Source: UBA3775 sp964584255
GTDB taxonomy: Bacteria; Bacillota; Clostridia; Lachnospirales; Lachnospiraceae
DNA: 64,000 nucleotides
Direction of reading: 5' to 3'
Assembly: GCA_964584255.1 (NCBI GenBank)
Contig: CAZOZM010000002.1
Span: 62,001 to 126,000 of the forward strand
Part shown: piece after piece, positions 1-7,504 of the stretch
Numbering within the stretch: position 1 is the first letter of the stretch
How the letters are laid out: every line of letters begins with the position of its first letter
The notes under the pieces: model-generated
Databases searched by the model: none
What the model saw: only the letters and a program-made list of their open reading frames with translations
What the model was told of the DNA's origin: nothing
Program-made: the position numbers and the translations under genes

Positions 1-334
1 CGTTGCCAGTGGCTTTGAGTTTTTCTTTCAAATTCTCATTTTGCGAAAACTTTGCAAGAAGTCCCTCATAAACCACGATCTGCCGAACACCGTTCCAATT
101 ATTTTCGTCGTAGTTCGACACTTTTCGACCGAGTGCCTTTATCTCGGCAACATCTTCAGTAGCAAGTATCTCAGCCGCCACAGGCTCATCGTGAAAGCAA
201 ACCGCTTTGCGGTACATCATAAACTGTTCCATTGATAAAAATGGCGTACCGTCAACCGTAAAGGCTGACGGATACCAATTGCTCAAATACCCGTTTCCCT
301 CGTCAGGATTGTGAAAGCATACAACATTCATCAT
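1..334 (-). CDS. NADAR-family N-glycosidase (partial, C-terminus outside window)
   Basis: About 111 residues are visible before the window edge. The start (MMNVVCFHNPDEGNGYLSNW) and the later SMEQFMMYRKAV and EILATEDVAEIKALGRKV segments match the NADAR (YbiA-like) fold. This family cleaves N-glycosidic bonds of riboflavin precursors, and some members remove ADP-ribose from guanine bases in DNA. Its ATG lies inside the stop region of the upstream gene (ATGA-type overlap at 331-334), so the two are probably translationally coupled. It sits next to a broken type I modification gene, which fits a defence or DNA-modification island. Substrate cannot be told from this fragment. Confidence 0.8.
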   Translation of the reverse strand, partial: MMNVVCFHNPDEGNGYLSNWYPSAFTVDGTPFLSMEQFMMYRKAVCFHDEPVAAEILATEDVAEIKALGRKVSNYDENNWNGVRQIVVYEGLLAKFSQNENLKEKLKATGN

Positions 335-747
335 ACGCTACCTACTTTTTGCACTGCCAAATCAAGTTCCAAGTCGTGCAGACCGTAATAGGCTTTCTTG
401 ATAAAGTCAAGTGGTACTTTTTTCAATACTTCAGAACTTGGAATGTCGTAATACCATTGATAGTAGGCATAAAATTCTCCAATCCAATCAGGCATAAAGC
501 CATCAAGAGCTTTGCCGGACTTCAAAGAATACTTTTCTGTTTCGATGAAGTAGTCCCAAAGTTCTTTTGCACTCATTGTATTGACATAGGCTTTTGCTTC
601 ATCAATACTTTTTCTTGTTTTACTCGCCATATAAGCAGTAATAAAATCCTCAGTATTACAATCAGGATAGTTTTGAGCCACAAAATCAAAGAGTTTACCC
701 TGATTTTCCACCACATCATTCAAATAACATTGTGCATATGCTCTCAT
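331..747 (-). CDS. Conserved-looking protein of unknown function, coupled to NADAR gene
   Basis: A 138-residue soluble protein read from the ATG at 747, which has a GAGGTG ribosome site about 8 nt upstream; an earlier ATG (753) and GTG (756) are possible. It is rich in aromatic residues, with a WIGEFYAYYQWYYDIPS stretch near residues 87-103, and has no signal peptide or membrane segment. I do not recognise a named domain. Its stop codon overlaps the NADAR start, so the two are likely co-expressed. It follows directly on the truncated hsdM relic, so it may have arrived with the deletion that removed the rest of hsdM, or have been a neighbour of it. Confidence 0.7.
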   Translation of the reverse strand: MRAYAQCYLNDVVENQGKLFDFVAQNYPDCNTEDFITAYMASKTRKSIDEAKAYVNTMSAKELWDYFIETEKYSLKSGKALDGFMPDWIGEFYAYYQWYYDIPSSEVLKKVPLDFIKKAYYGLHDLELDLAVQKVGSV

Positions 748-814
748 AATCATCACACCTCAAAAAGCGTACTAAACACCTTTGTTACCTTTTTCCTCCT
801 AAACAAACATCTTT

Positions 815-1300
815 TCAAGCACAGATTCCATCCATTGGAATGTCCTTGATAAGAGTAAGCAATCCATTTATAGCCTTTGTCTGTGTTCCCGAACTGTCAC
901 CGAGTTTGGAAAGACCTGTCTGTAAAGTATCAAACACCTTATCAAACACTTTTTTATGAGTGTTTGATATCAAACGACTGAATGCGGAAAGAGCATCACG
1001 AACATTGGATACATCAAAGTCCTTACCCATAGTCAGCCAAGTTTAGAAAAGATCTTTATAGGAGATAAAATAACCTATATTTTCCTGAACCCATTTCACC
1101 GTTTCATCGTCTTCCTCGGATACGGTTTTGATCAGTTCATCATCATAGTCATTTTCTTTTAAGAACCTAGCCTCTTTATCTGAAAGGTATTTATAGAATA
1201 TAAAGCCGAGTATGTAATCCTTGTATTCATTAGCTTCAATTTTAGACCGCATTTGATTTGCTGATGCCCAAATCTTTTGAGCAAGTTGTTGTTTGTTCAT
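815..1300 (-). pseudogene. hsdM: hsdM relic (type I restriction-modification methyltransferase N-terminus)
   Basis: Reading from the ATG at 1300 (MNKQQLAQKIWASANQMRSK), the frame runs through the HsdM N-terminal helical domain to GYFISYKDLF, then meets an in-frame TAA at 1043-1045. In the same frame it continues as TWLTMGKDFDVSNVRDALSA up to KDIPMDG, then diverges and stops at 815. Intact HsdM proteins have a Ser codon (SYKDLFSTW) where the TAA lies, so one base change explains the stop. Only about 160 of roughly 500 or more residues remain. The SAM-binding and NPPF catalytic motifs are absent, so no active methylase is possible. No hsdS or hsdR is visible. Confidence 0.85.
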
Positions 1301-1394
1301 ATATAACAACCATCCTTTTCGTTTTTATTCAGGGGATATGTTGCCCCTCTTAATTGCAGTATATCACATTTACTGTCCATAAAAACGGACTTTG

Positions 1395-1601
1395 CTATTT
1401 GTCTGGAATAAAATCCATAATATCATCAGTTGTACACTTCAAGGCTGTGCATACCTTACCCAAGATTTCGGTAGTTACATCCTCATCTCGGCTCAATTTA
1501 TTAAGAGCATACTTTGTAAGTCCTGCAGCCTCCTGCAAATCCTTCTTTTTCATATCTCTGTCAATCAAAATATGCCATAGTTTTTTGTAACTAACTGCCA
1601 T
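1395..1601 (-). CDS. Small XRE/Cro-type HTH transcriptional regulator
   Basis: A 68-residue protein that is almost entirely one Cro/CI-type helix-turn-helix (KKKDLQEAAGLTKYALNKLS around residues 18-37) followed by a short dimer helix ending DDIMDFIPDK. Members of this short family commonly sit upstream of type I restriction-modification genes, and here it lies just upstream of the hsdM relic on the same strand. A possible promoter precedes it on the minus strand (TTGTAA about 16 nt before CATAAT, within 1635-1665). It probably controlled the lost restriction system; whether it now regulates anything else is unknown. Confidence 0.8.
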   Translation of the reverse strand: MAVSYKKLWHILIDRDMKKKDLQEAAGLTKYALNKLSRDEDVTTEILGKVCTALKCTTDDIMDFIPDK

Positions 1602-1844
1602 AATTTCGTTCCTTTCTCTTGTTTGGGGAATATACTATCTATTATGACACAAATTTCCAGAATTACAATATTAATTCCTGATATCTCAAACTTTTTCCCT
1701 GTTTTGCAAACCTTTCTCCGTATAGATACTCAATAGCAAACCGAGATGCAACTTTGTAGTTCAACAACTGAATATTTGTAAACAAAATGTACATTATCCA
1801 CAACTCAATGTACCCCAAACACTTTTCCGATTCCCCACAGCACA
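1602..1844. other. Gap without a supported gene (upstream of HTH gene)
   Basis: AT-rich spacer. It holds the candidate minus-strand promoter of the HTH gene near 1635-1665. A 60-codon open frame beginning with GTG at 1845 has no ribosome site and no recognisable domain, so I do not call it. Confidence 0.5.
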
Positions 1845-1890
1845 CATCAAAAAAGGCACAATCACCGTTTTCCGTTGATTATGCCTTTAA
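1845..1890 (-). terminator. Rho-independent terminator of the isomerase-like gene
   Basis: A 16-base arm at 1852-1867 pairs with 1873-1888 (nearly perfect, 5-nt loop). On the minus strand it is followed by a run of six T. It lies 75 nt downstream of the isomerase-like gene. Confidence 0.8.
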
Positions 1891-1964
1891 TTTTTCTTTA
1901 TGATACGATTACATTAATTTCTTTATAGAGTTTATAAATATTCGCACCGTCAGATTTCACTTTT

Positions 1965-3446
1965 TTATGCCCATGGATTTTCTGTAGGATAGAGCATTCC
2001 CTTAGGCTGGTTAAATCCGATTTCTTCAACTCCGATATATTTGAAGACTTCAAAGATTGCCTTTGCATAGTGACCGAATGCAACTGCACCATGATGAGGG
2101 AAGTTCTTCTCGATAAGAACATGTCTGTAGAAACGTCCCATTTCAGGAATTGCAAATACACCGATTGCTCCGAATGAACATGTTGCAACAGGAAGAACCT
2201 CGCCCTGTGCGATATATGCACGAAGCTTGGAATCAGCAGTTGACTGAAGTCTGAAGAATGTAATGTCACCCGGCATGATGTCTCCTTCAAGAGTTCCGTT
2301 TGTTACTTCTACAGGAAGACTTCTTGCCATAATCTTCTGATTTCTCATCTCACAGCATGAAAGCTTCTTGGATGAAGTATTTCCACAATGGAATGCCATG
2401 AATGTATCTTTATGTGTATATGGGAACTTTCCTTCGATTGACTCCTTGTACATGTCTGCAGGTACGGAGTTGTTAATATCAAGAAGAGTTACAATATCAT
2501 CACTGATAACGGTTCCTATGTATTCTGAGAGAGCTCCGTAAATATCTACTTCACATGAAACAGGAATTCCCTGTGATGTAAGACGGCTGTTTACATAGCA
2601 TGGAACACACTTGAACTGTGTCTGGAATGCCGGCCAGCACTTTCCGGCAATACAAACATATTTTGAACGGCCCTTGTGTGCCTCTACCCAATCCTTAAGA
2701 GTAAGTTCGTACTGAGCAAGTCTCTCAAGAATTTCAGGTTTTTTGTTTCCTTCTCCGAGTTCTGCAACCATATCGGCAACAACCTCAGGAATTCTGGCAT
2801 CATTTTCGTGCTTATTGAATGACTCGAAAAGGTCAAGTTCGGAATTTTCCTCGATTTCCACTCCGAGATTGTAAAGCTGCTTAATAGGAGCATTGCATGC
2901 AAGGAAGTTTGTAGGTCTTGGTCCAAAAGATATAATTTTAAGGTTCTTAAGTGCATAAACAGCCTTTGCGATTGGAACAAATTCATGAATCATGTCTGCA
3001 CATTCATCGGCAGTTCCAACAGGATATTCAGGAATATATGCTTTTACATTTCTGAGTGCAAGTGAATAAGATGCATTAAGAACACCACAATATGCATCAC
3101 CACGTCCGTCAGCAAGATCATCCTTGCTTTCTTCTGCTGCTGCACAAATCATTGCAGGACCGTCAAAGTTCTGGATGAGCATGATTTCTGATGTCTCAGG
3201 TCCGAAATTACCAAGAAAAACGCAAAGTGCATTACATCCTGCTGCTTTAATGTCATCAAGTGCTTCCTGCATCTGGATTTCACTTTCAACAATACATACA
3301 GGACATTCATAAATGTCGCTTTCGTCAAACTTTGCCTTATAGCTTTCAACAAGTGCTTTTCTTCTGTTTACTGAAAGACTTTCCGGAAAACAGTCACGGC
3401 TTACCGCAACAATACCGATTTTAGCCTTTGGAGTATTGTTCATCAT
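1965..3446 (-). CDS. L-fucose/L-arabinose isomerase-family protein
   Basis: A 493-residue protein of the FucI/AraA-like isomerase fold. The N-terminal half has alternating Rossmann-like segments (KIGIVAVSRDCFPESLS, then ALCVFLGNFGPETSEIMLIQ). The C-terminal half carries FMAFHCGNTSSKKL, a conserved EGDIMPGDITFFRLQST stretch and PHHGAVAFGHYAKAIFEVFK near the end. These enzymes interconvert aldoses and ketoses with a divalent metal. The Clostridia group it resembles is only annotated as fucose isomerase-like, so the sugar is not known. Start chosen at the first of two tandem ATGs with GGAAGG about 8 nt upstream. It has its own terminator and no sugar-pathway neighbour. Confidence 0.75.
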   Translation of the reverse strand: MMNNTPKAKIGIVAVSRDCFPESLSVNRRKALVESYKAKFDESDIYECPVCIVESEIQMQEALDDIKAAGCNALCVFLGNFGPETSEIMLIQNFDGPAMICAAAEESKDDLADGRGDAYCGVLNASYSLALRNVKAYIPEYPVGTADECADMIHEFVPIAKAVYALKNLKIISFGPRPTNFLACNAPIKQLYNLGVEIEENSELDLFESFNKHENDARIPEVVADMVAELGEGNKKPEILERLAQYELTLKDWVEAHKGRSKYVCIAGKCWPAFQTQFKCVPCYVNSRLTSQGIPVSCEVDIYGALSEYIGTVISDDIVTLLDINNSVPADMYKESIEGKFPYTHKDTFMAFHCGNTSSKKLSCCEMRNQKIMARSLPVEVTNGTLEGDIMPGDITFFRLQSTADSKLRAYIAQGEVLPVATCSFGAIGVFAIPEMGRFYRHVLIEKNFPHHGAVAFGHYAKAIFEVFKYIGVEEIGFNQPKGMLYPTENPWA

Positions 3447-3571
3447 AGCTTATACCTTCCTTATTCATGACCGCGGGCACACCCGTGGCGTAAATTTTCT
3501 TTTATCACATTATAGAATAAAACCGCCATGTTAGTCAACAAAGATATAATGACTTAAGTCGTAAATCTATG

Positions 3572-3664
3572 AACTTTCGTCTGTTTTTGCTCATTTTTGC
3601 AAACCGTAAAGACAATTCAAAAATCAAGTCCGCAAGTAACTTTCGCCTGTTTTTTGCTCATTTG
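3572..3664. repeat. Pair of imperfect direct repeats, 66-nt period
   Basis: Copies at 3572-3597 (AACTTTCGTCTGTTTTTGCT plus CATTTT) and 3638-3664 (AACTTTCGCCTGTTTTTTGC plus TCATTTG). They lie between the divergent isomerase-like gene and queT, with the second copy ending next to the queT -35 box. Function unknown. Confidence 0.6.
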
Positions 3665-3666
3665 TG

Positions 3667-3694
3667 TTGACACCTGCAAATCCGGTTATATAAT
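3667..3694 (+). promoter_or_regulatory. Sigma-A type promoter of queT
   Basis: TTGACA at 3667-3672 and TATAAT at 3689-3694, spaced 16 nt, both perfect consensus. Predicted transcription start is near 3701, just before the riboswitch. Confidence 0.85.
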
Positions 3695-3710
3695 ACATGA
3701 TGTAAAAACT

Positions 3711-3751
3711 GAGTGTTCGTAACCATCCACTCATAAAACAAAACTAAGGAG
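3711..3751 (+). promoter_or_regulatory. preQ1-I riboswitch
   Basis: The hairpin GAGTG (3711-3715) / CACTC (3728-3732) encloses a 12-nt loop containing AACCATC and is followed by an A-rich tail ending AAACTAAGG. This is the layout of the preQ1-I aptamer, in which the tail pairs with the loop as a pseudoknot. The last bases (AAGGAG, 3746-3751) are also the ribosome binding site of queT, so ligand binding should block translation start. Confidence 0.9.
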
Positions 3752-3756
3752 AAAAA

Positions 3757-4242
3757 ATGAATAAAAAGGTTTTATTTATCACACAGGCTGCACTCATTGC
3801 CGCCCTTTACGTCGTTCTGACTTATTTCATTGCGGCATTTAACCTTGCCAGCGGCGCGATTCAGCTTAGAATCTCGGAGGCCCTCACAATACTTCCGGTC
3901 TTCACCCCCGCCGCCATTCCCGGGCTCTTTATAGGATGTCTTTTAAGCAACCTGCTCATGGGAAGCATAATCTTTGATGTTATTTTAGGTTCAATCGCCA
4001 CGCTCATCGGTGCCGCAGGCACATATCTTCTGAGAAAACATCCATACTTTGCCCCTGTATTTCCCGTGTTATCAAATGCAATCATTGTTCCCTATGTTCT
4101 TAAATATGCATATGGACTCAATGATGCCTACCTCTACCTCGTTCTGACGGTAGGTATCGGAGAAATCATTTCCTGCTTTGTTTTCGGCCTCATACTTTAC
4201 AATGCACTAAAGAACGTTAAGCATGTTTTTTTCATTGATTGA
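3757..4242 (+). CDS. queT: QueT-type queuosine-precursor ECF transporter substrate-binding subunit
   Basis: A 161-residue, very hydrophobic protein with about five or six membrane helices, starting MNKKVLFITQAALIAALYVV. The IQLRISEALTILPVFTP segment around residues 35-52 is characteristic of the QueT family, the substrate-specific S-component of an energy-coupling-factor transporter for preQ1 or related precursors. The preQ1-I riboswitch that overlaps its ribosome site supports this strongly. The shared ECF module (EcfA1, EcfA2, EcfT) is not in this window. It stands alone between a consensus promoter and a terminator. The organism probably salvages rather than makes the precursor, but no queuosine synthesis genes can be checked here. 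Confidence 0.9.
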   Translation: MNKKVLFITQAALIAALYVVLTYFIAAFNLASGAIQLRISEALTILPVFTPAAIPGLFIGCLLSNLLMGSIIFDVILGSIATLIGAAGTYLLRKHPYFAPVFPVLSNAIIVPYVLKYAYGLNDAYLYLVLTVGIGEIISCFVFGLILYNALKNVKHVFFID

Positions 4243-4292
4243 CACCCTGTAGCAAAAGCAGAGGGATTTTTGCTGCAATCACTACTGCAATA

Positions 4293-4337
4293 AAAAAATA
4301 CCGGTCGCCATTTCAGTCAGCGACCGGTATTTTTATG
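4293..4337 (+). terminator. Bidirectional terminator between queT and pgi
   Basis: ATACCGGTCGC (4299-4309) pairs with GCGACCGGTAT (4320-4330). An A run precedes and a T run follows it, so it can end queT (+) and also pgi (-). Confidence 0.85.
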
Positions 4338-4439
4338 TTTTAATCTGTAAATATGCTTCCAAGGCTTTTCACCGCCGGCTTCAAACCCGAACCACTTCAA
4401 TCAGGCGAATGCCTGTTGCAGACAATTATCGCCTGTCAA

Positions 4440-5786
4440 TTAAAGTCTTGCAAGAAGTTCTTCTCTCATTTCCTCATAACCCGGTTTTCCGAGAAGGGCA
4501 AACATGTTCTTCTTATAAGATTCAACACCCGGCTGGTTAAATGGATTAACTCCAAGCATATAACCGGAAACGCCGCATGCGAACTCAAAGAAGTAGAATA
4601 ACTGACCAAGAGAGAATTCATCCTTGCTTGGACACTTAACCATAAGGTTTGGAACTCCTCCATCAATATGAGCAAGAATTGTTCCCTTCATTGCTGACTT
4701 GTTTACGAAATCAACCGTTTTTCCGGCAAGATAATTCATTCCGTCAAGATCAACATCTTCTGCCTCAAGAACGATTTCATCAGCAGAATTTGTAAGCTCT
4801 ACAACTGTCTCGAACATTATTCTGGCACCGTCCTGAATGAACTGACCCATTGAATGAAGATCTGTTGTAAGATCAACACTTGCAGGGAAGATACCCTTCT
4901 GGTCTTTTCCTTCAGACTCTCCGTAAAGCTGTTTCCACCATTCGGAAATGTAGTGCATTGATGGCTCATAGTTACAAAGGACCTCAACGGACTTGCCCTT
5001 TGAGTAGAAAATATTTCTTACTGCTGCATAAAGAAGAGCATCGTTTTCTTCAAAATCCTTTGTAAGGCACGCTTCACGCATTGCTGCAGCACCTTCCATA
5101 AGCTTATCAATATCAGCACCGCTTACGGCAATTGGAAGAAGACCTACAGCAGTAAGAACTGAGAATCTTCCACCGATATCATCTGGAACTACGAAAGATT
5201 CATAGCCTTCTGTATTGGCAACATTCTTAAGAGCACCTCTTGCCTTATCCGTAGTAGCATAAATTCTCTTATTTGCTTCTTCCTTACCATACTTGTCAAT
5301 AAGCATCTTCTTAAATACTCTGAATGCAATTGCAGGTTCTGTTGTTGTACCTGACTTTGAAATCATGTTGATTGAGAAATCTCTGTCACCTATTGCATCC
5401 TTAAGGTCTGCAATATATGTTGAGCTGATGCTGTTTCCAACATAGTAAATCTCAGGAGTTTTTCTTACTTCCTTTGATACATTGTTGTAGAAGCTGTGGC
5501 GAAGAAATTCAATTGCAGCTCTTGCTCCAAGATAAGAACCGCCGATTCCGATAACAATAAGAACATCCGAATCACTCTGAATCTTAGCAGCAGCCTTCTT
5601 TATTCTAGCGAATTCTTCTTTGTCATAGTTTACAGGAAGGTCAATCCATCCGAGGAAGTCATTTCCCGCACCATTTTTATTTACAAGAGTTTCCTTGGCA
5701 GTAAGAGCCGCAGCCTTTACATACTCAAGTTCACTTTCATTCATGAACTTTGAAGCCTTGGAATAATCAAACGTTACATTACTCAT
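4440..5786 (-). CDS. pgi: Glucose-6-phosphate isomerase
   Basis: A 448-residue cytoplasmic enzyme of the short Bacillus-type PGI group, interconverting glucose 6-phosphate and fructose 6-phosphate in glycolysis. Visible signatures are the phosphate-binding IGIGGSYLGARA at residues 79-90, MISKSGTTTEPA, the DDIGGRFSVLTAVGLLP block, and YGESEGKDQKGIFPASVDL followed by HSMGQFIQDG. Full length. It is a single-gene unit, with the shared terminator on one side and spoIIID upstream. Start ATG at 5786 has a GGAGGT-type site. Confidence 0.97.
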   Translation of the reverse strand: MSNVTFDYSKASKFMNESELEYVKAAALTAKETLVNKNGAGNDFLGWIDLPVNYDKEEFARIKKAAAKIQSDSDVLIVIGIGGSYLGARAAIEFLRHSFYNNVSKEVRKTPEIYYVGNSISSTYIADLKDAIGDRDFSINMISKSGTTTEPAIAFRVFKKMLIDKYGKEEANKRIYATTDKARGALKNVANTEGYESFVVPDDIGGRFSVLTAVGLLPIAVSGADIDKLMEGAAAMREACLTKDFEENDALLYAAVRNIFYSKGKSVEVLCNYEPSMHYISEWWKQLYGESEGKDQKGIFPASVDLTTDLHSMGQFIQDGARIMFETVVELTNSADEIVLEAEDVDLDGMNYLAGKTVDFVNKSAMKGTILAHIDGGVPNLMVKCPSKDEFSLGQLFYFFEFACGVSGYMLGVNPFNQPGVESYKKNMFALLGKPGYEEMREELLARL

Positions 5787-5869
5787 ATTCGTACCTCCGA
5801 ATCTAAAGTTTATCCGTCATTTATCTGACGTCACATACAGATTCATTTTATCACTATCCACTTGTCAGT

Positions 5870-6148
5870 TCAACAACTTTTTTCTTCCTGCCGTTTTTTC
5901 TTCTCCTTAAGATATTTATTTCTCGTTGCCATACCTCCTCTAAGATGTCTTTCTTCCTTATTTACATCAAGTACCTTCCTCACCTCTGCTGCCAACGACG
6001 AGTTAATGGTTTCAAGTTTTTTTGTTACATCAATATGTACGGTTGACTTACTCACCCCAAACCTTTTTGCCGCCTGCCTCACTGTTGCCTTATTTGAAAC
6101 GATATAGTCAGCAATTTCAGTTGCTCTTAATGCTATGGACTCCTTCAA
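5870..6148 (-). CDS. spoIIID: Sporulation transcriptional regulator SpoIIID
   Basis: A 92-residue DNA-binding protein. Residues 22-45 (TVRQAAKRFGVSKSTVHIDV and following) form the SpoIIID helix-turn-helix, and RHLRGGMATRNKYLK is the conserved basic C-terminal segment that also contacts DNA. SpoIIID switches mother-cell gene expression during endospore formation. The start is TTG at 6148: no ATG or GTG lies near, and this position matches the family N-terminus. AGGGG about 9 nt upstream is a weak ribosome site. The gene shows the organism belongs to an endospore-forming lineage, though not that it still makes spores. Confidence 0.92.
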   Translation of the reverse strand: MKESIALRATEIADYIVSNKATVRQAAKRFGVSKSTVHIDVTKKLETINSSLAAEVRKVLDVNKEERHLRGGMATRNKYLKEKKKRQEEKSC

Positions 6149-6378
6149 TAAAAAACCCCTGATATATCAGTTTTTTACCAATATATGCAAGGGATTTCGC
6201 GGATATTATAGGTTTTTATAGTTTTCCTTCAGTGTCTGTATCGGTGTTCTCCATGTATTAATCACGATTGATGCGAATGAAATTATAATATCCTTAATTC
6301 TATGTTTTCCCCCTGACCGGCCCGTATTGATTTTCTTAATCTCACATGCTATATTTAGTAAAAAAGGGGGGAGTGTGT

Positions 6379-6735
6379 ATGAAGACAATAATTACAAATT
6401 TGAAACGTGCTTCTGTAGAAATGATTCTGCTTTCACTCCTGGCTGAAGATGATAAATACGGATATCAAATGACTCAGGAAGTAAAAGAAAAAAGTGGTGG
6501 AAAACTGACGCTATTAGAAGGTTCCATGTATCCGATACTATATCGTCTGAGTGAAAATGGGGATATAATCTTTCGGGAAGTAAAAGTAGGGGCACGTATG
6601 ACCCGAATATATTACCATATCACAGAATCAGGTTTGGAACGTTTAGAATGTATGCGAAAAACATTTAAAGAACAGCTCGCAACAATAAACCTGCTTACCA
6701 ATTACGAAAAGGAAGATTCAAATGAAAAAATCTAA
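6379..6735 (+). CDS. PadR-family transcriptional regulator
   Basis: About 118 residues from the ATG at 6379, which follows a GGGGGGAG ribosome site. The winged helix spans roughly residues 8-95, with the family hallmarks LLSLLAEDDKYGYQMTQEV, LLEGSMYPILYRLSENG and RIYYHITESGLERL. PadR proteins are ligand- or stress-responsive repressors that often sit in front of the membrane genes they control. Here the 3' end overlaps the next gene by 14 nt, so it is co-translated with the two small membrane proteins, and it probably autoregulates this operon. Confidence 0.92.
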   Translation: MKTIITNLKRASVEMILLSLLAEDDKYGYQMTQEVKEKSGGKLTLLEGSMYPILYRLSENGDIIFREVKVGARMTRIYYHITESGLERLECMRKTFKEQLATINLLTNYEKEDSNEKI

Positions 6736-7108
6736 ACGACTTATTCTAAAATACTACAGACAAACATGCAGCTTTTTGCCGGCCTCTGCATGCAAAGACA
6801 ATTCGTTGATAGCATTAAAAAATGAATTAACCGAATATGCCATTCATAATCCGGATTTAGAATTTGAGGATCTTGTAGCAAAATTTGGTCGCCCCATTGA
6901 TGTTGCTTCAATGCTTTATCCGAATGTCATACCCCAAAACAAATCAGACCGGCTCATACCGCTAAAACATATCATAGTAATAATTCTTGTAGCTCTAACG
7001 TTTATTCTTTCTGTATTTCTTGCAGCAGCAATTATAAATGGAAAAATTGCTTCAAAAAATTACTATGAAACCTATATTACCATTACTACCACAACGGAGG
7101 TTATATAA
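6722..7108 (+). CDS. DUF6120-like small membrane protein (first paralogue)
   Basis: A 128-residue protein with a cytoplasmic N-terminal helical domain of about 75 residues (LKNELTEYAIHNPDLEFEDL and LVAKFGRPIDVASML) and one membrane helix near residues 83-106, then a short outside tail ending TTTTEVI. The N-terminal part resembles the HAAS/DUF1700 domains that accompany PadR regulators in Firmicutes; I place it in DUF6120 from memory. Its start overlaps the padR end. Its stop is directly followed by the ATG of a paralogue of the same length and layout. Confidence 0.75.
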   Translation: MKKSKRLILKYYRQTCSFLPASACKDNSLIALKNELTEYAIHNPDLEFEDLVAKFGRPIDVASMLYPNVIPQNKSDRLIPLKHIIVIILVALTFILSVFLAAAIINGKIASKNYYETYITITTTTEVI

Positions 7109-7495
7109 ATGAAACACCTGTCAAAATCTTGCAAACAGTATCTGAAACATGCAAAGAATGCTGTTCCGTATTCTTTAACCAACAGAAATGAAATTCTGAA
7201 TTTCTTAAAATCTTCACTTGTAAACTATACAACTGAGCATCCCGAGCATACCTATAACGACTTAATTGAAGAATTTGGAAATCCGGAAGACATTGCTGTT
7301 TTACATTTATCGGACAGCGAACTTCTCAAGATTCGTAAAATCAAAAAATATAACAGGATAATAATTATTACATTAATCACGTTACTGACTGCTTTTACAG
7401 TTTATATTGCTGCTTTATTTATAGAGGACAGCCATTCAGCTGGTGTAAGGGGTGAAATCTCAATCGAAGACTTAGGGAATGTTCCTGAAGAATAG
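7109..7495 (+). CDS. DUF6120-like small membrane protein (second paralogue)
   Basis: Also 128 residues, with the same layout: a KQYLKHAKNAVPYSLTNRNE start, the YNDLIEEFGNPEDIAVL motif matching EDLVAKFGRPIDVASML of the previous protein, one membrane helix near residues 83-105, and an acidic outside tail. The two probably arose by tandem duplication and may form a heteromer. They sit between a PadR regulator and a secreted protein, so a role in sensing or exporting that product is an inference. ATG at 7109 has GGAGG within the end of the previous gene. Confidence 0.75.
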   Translation: MKHLSKSCKQYLKHAKNAVPYSLTNRNEILNFLKSSLVNYTTEHPEHTYNDLIEEFGNPEDIAVLHLSDSELLKIRKIKKYNRIIIITLITLLTAFTVYIAALFIEDSHSAGVRGEISIEDLGNVPEE

Positions 7496-7504
7496 GAGTT
7501 TCAC

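Noticed and set aside
331..849. Plus-strand open frame of 166 codons at 349-849
   Set aside because: Lies opposite the unknown minus-strand gene and the hsdM relic, with no ribosome site or domain.
1663..1845. 60-codon open frame on the minus strand
   Set aside because: GTG start without a ribosome site, no domain, and its start overlaps the terminator region of the isomerase-like gene.
3572..3664. CRISPR-like repeats
   Set aside because: Only two imperfect copies with no array and no cas genes; the same holds for 23766-23854.
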